The notes under the pieces: generated by a model
What the model saw: the letters and a program-made list of their open reading frames with translations, nothing else
What the model was told of the DNA's origin: nothing
The model's database searches: none
Assembly (NCBI RefSeq): GCF_031846345.1
Contig: NZ_JAVRHX010000006.1
Span: 110,521-174,520 of the forward strand
DNA: 64,000 nt
Reading direction: 5' to 3'
From: Glaciecola petra
GTDB taxonomy: Bacteria > Pseudomonadota > Gammaproteobacteria > Enterobacterales > Alteromonadaceae
Shown: positions 62,969-64,000 of the stretch, piece after piece
How the letters are laid out: each line of letters begins with the position of its first letter
How positions within the stretch are numbered: the first letter of the stretch is position 1
Translations under genes and position numbers: made by a program

Positions 62969-63577
62969 ATGCGAAATTTTCGGAACCTGACAAAAAGAGA
63001 AAATGAAGAACTCTCTAAAAAGTTTTCATTCCTTTTGAAATACAATGAAGATTGTACAGCCGAAGACTTTAGCTGGTCAGCCATAACTGTATTTGATCAT
63101 TGGCTATATGAATCCGACTCATTTAGCATCATCAGTAACGCAACTGAAGATCAAAAACGTTCTTGGGATAAAGCAATAAAGAGTTTTTTGGCTCAACTAG
63201 TAGAATTAGAGAAACCATTTAAATACAAATACATCGGTCGTAATTCAAAGCAAAAATTACAGTTTTCTCGCTTTATAGGTGACGATGACTTTGGCCTATA
63301 TGTTTCGAATCTATTTGATGAAGTATATTCACCAAATTTAGTTTTTAACCGTTTAGGAGTTGAGCTTTGGTTTGAAGATAATTGGACAATTCACTTCAAG
63401 TATAAAAAACAAGAGGAGTGCCTAGGTATGCTGAAGTTAGCATCTAACTTAGGTTTATTTGTATTACCTGCTTATTCAGCAGATCATTTAAATAATTATC
63501 AGACACTCTCCAAGTATTTGGGGGAACAGGGCCTTAACAAGTCACTACATCGGACCGCTAACGCGTCCGCTGAGTGA
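62969..63577 (+). CDS. Integron cassette protein, unknown
   Basis: 202 residues. It starts five bases after attC site 1. No family is recognised: the sequence is soluble and aromatic-rich, without signal peptide or membrane helix. The last residues, GLNKSLHRTANASAE, are translated from attC site 2, a tail seen in many cassette proteins whose frame runs into attC. The natural fold therefore probably ends near residue 187. Confidence 0.7.
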   Translation: MRNFRNLTKRENEELSKKFSFLLKYNEDCTAEDFSWSAITVFDHWLYESDSFSIISNATEDQKRSWDKAIKSFLAQLVELEKPFKYKYIGRNSKQKLQFSRFIGDDDFGLYVSNLFDEVYSPNLVFNRLGVELWFEDNWTIHFKYKKQEECLGMLKLASNLGLFVLPAYSADHLNNYQTLSKYLGEQGLNKSLHRTANASAE

Positions 63578-63587
63578 AGTGTTATGT
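63531..63587 (+). repeat. attC site 2 (about 57 bp)
   Basis: CCTTAACAA at the left, then TCACT pairing with AGTGA and CGGAC with GTCCG, then GTGTTATGT at the right. The short type is common in Alteromonadales and Shewanella arrays. Confidence 0.82.
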
Positions 63588-63601
63588 TTCTAAGGTCTTC
63601 G

Positions 63602-63979
63602 ATGAATGCACATCTTAAATCAATAGCTGAAGCTTTAGATGCGAAGGGTTGTCAATATTCTGTAGTCAATGAAGAAATTCAAATCCCTCTGCCAAAAGAA
63701 TTCGACACTTTAGTCATCGAAATTTGGAACGATGCTGGAGAGGATAGTATTACACTATTGAATGGGAGCTTTCATAGTCACGGCGATATTGAAGCCAGTG
63801 AACATGGGTTGGATACACGCGAGGAAGGAATTGTGTTTCTAGTCGAATCCATTTTTAATGGACATTTTAAGATGGTCAGAAGAATTAATAAGGATGGAAG
63901 TAAAGAAAATACAATTTGGGATACTTTTTCAATGGCGCTAGTGAATGATGAGGATGACTTTGAAATCGTTGAAACATAA
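63602..63979 (+). CDS. Integron cassette protein, unknown
   Basis: 125 residues from ATG 63602, with AAGG six bases before it; the ATG at 63584 lies within the attC core and is unlikely. The protein is acidic (WNDAGEDSITLLNGSFHSHGD) with a mixed alpha/beta pattern and no signal peptide. It looks like the small immunity-type or SMI1-like proteins, but I cannot confirm that. The stop overlaps attC site 3. Confidence 0.7.
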   Translation: MNAHLKSIAEALDAKGCQYSVVNEEIQIPLPKEFDTLVIEIWNDAGEDSITLLNGSFHSHGDIEASEHGLDTREEGIVFLVESIFNGHFKMVRRINKDGSKENTIWDTFSMALVNDEDDFEIVET

Positions 63980-64000
63980 CAAGAAGTTTCAGACAGACAC
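63973..64000 (+). repeat. attC site 3, left end, cut by window edge
   Basis: ACATAACAAGAAGTTTCAG begins at the stop codon as in sites 1 and 2. The right half lies beyond 64000. Confidence 0.7.

Larger units (their letters stand above)
62420..64000 (+). mobile_element. Integron gene-cassette array (partial, no integrase seen)
   Basis: Three consecutive genes on one strand, each followed at its stop codon by an attC-like site (62853-62964, 63531-63587, and one cut off at 63973). Gene-attC-gene spacing is a few bases, as in chromosomal superintegrons. The array continues past the window. Integrase is normally divergent at the 5' end; none is encoded upstream here, so this is either a cluster lacking integrase or an array whose start is not where expected. 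Confidence 0.8.

Noticed and set aside
1..64000. tRNA, rRNA, CRISPR and transposase genes
   Set aside because: None was recognised on reading; tRNAscan and HMM searches would be needed to exclude them.

Overview
The window reads as chromosome of a marine, low-GC gammaproteobacterium of the Alteromonadales, probably near Glaciecola, Paraglaciecola or Alteromonas. This rests on remembered family resemblance of the housekeeping proteins (TrmH, 6-phosphogluconate dehydrogenase, transaldolase, YbiT, RecG, RsmJ), a large TonB-dependent receptor feeding a sugar operon, a PEP-CTERM protein, many exported proteins and a chromosomal integron cassette array. No database search was possible. No rRNA, tRNA, CRISPR array, transposase or integrase gene was seen.

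Layout. 1-5.8 kb: the 3' end of trmH, an exported peroxiredoxin-like protein, a TraF-like outer-membrane protein with a partner lipoprotein, and an alpha/beta hydrolase. 5.9-8.5 kb: gnd and tal of the pentose phosphate pathway, closed by a strong terminator. 8.6-10.0 kb: an S41 peptidase of Bacteroidetes-like appearance. 10.0-17.4 kb: a self-contained export and signalling locus (HlyD-type adaptor, ABC ATPase, two FtsX/MacB-type permeases, NtrC-type sigma-54 activator, histidine kinase), preceded by two near-identical palindromes three helical turns apart and a -24/-12-like element. 17.6-20.0 kb: a LuxR-type response regulator facing a hybrid histidine kinase. 20.3-28.1 kb: exported proteins and lipoproteins, one with a PAN-like domain; an OmpR-type regulator whose receiver has lost its phosphorylation residues; a PEP-CTERM protein; and a chemoreceptor preceded by three 11-bp repeats that look like a Pho box. 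28.1-34.6 kb: ybiT, a permease, recG and an MBL-fold hydrolase.

34.8-42.3 kb is a sucrose (or related alpha-glucoside) operon on the minus strand: TonB-dependent receptor, MFS permease, ROK fructokinase, GH13_18 sucrose phosphorylase and LacI-type repressor. A perfect 24-bp palindrome overlaps a good -35/-10 promoter ahead of the receptor. The proposed route is outer-membrane uptake, inner-membrane transport, phosphorolysis to glucose 1-phosphate and fructose, then fructose phosphorylation.

42.6-61.7 kb is a mixed region: ankyrin/coiled-coil protein, GNAT acetyltransferase, two class C beta-lactamase-like serine hydrolases, a DUF6090-like membrane protein, a diguanylate cyclase, a two-gene unit of Tat-exported aminotransferase plus ATP-grasp ligase, an M20 amidohydrolase, an exported DUF952 protein, rsmJ, a lone type IV pilin, a Prx5 peroxiredoxin, a hydrolase and a small membrane methyltransferase. 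From about 62.4 kb to the end lies part of an integron cassette array: three cassette genes each ending in an attC-like site. It is preceded by a palindrome-rich noncoding stretch and has no integrase in view.

In E. coli trmH and recG are neighbours; here they sit on the same strand about 31 kb apart, so the accessory material between them may be an insertion or rearrangement.
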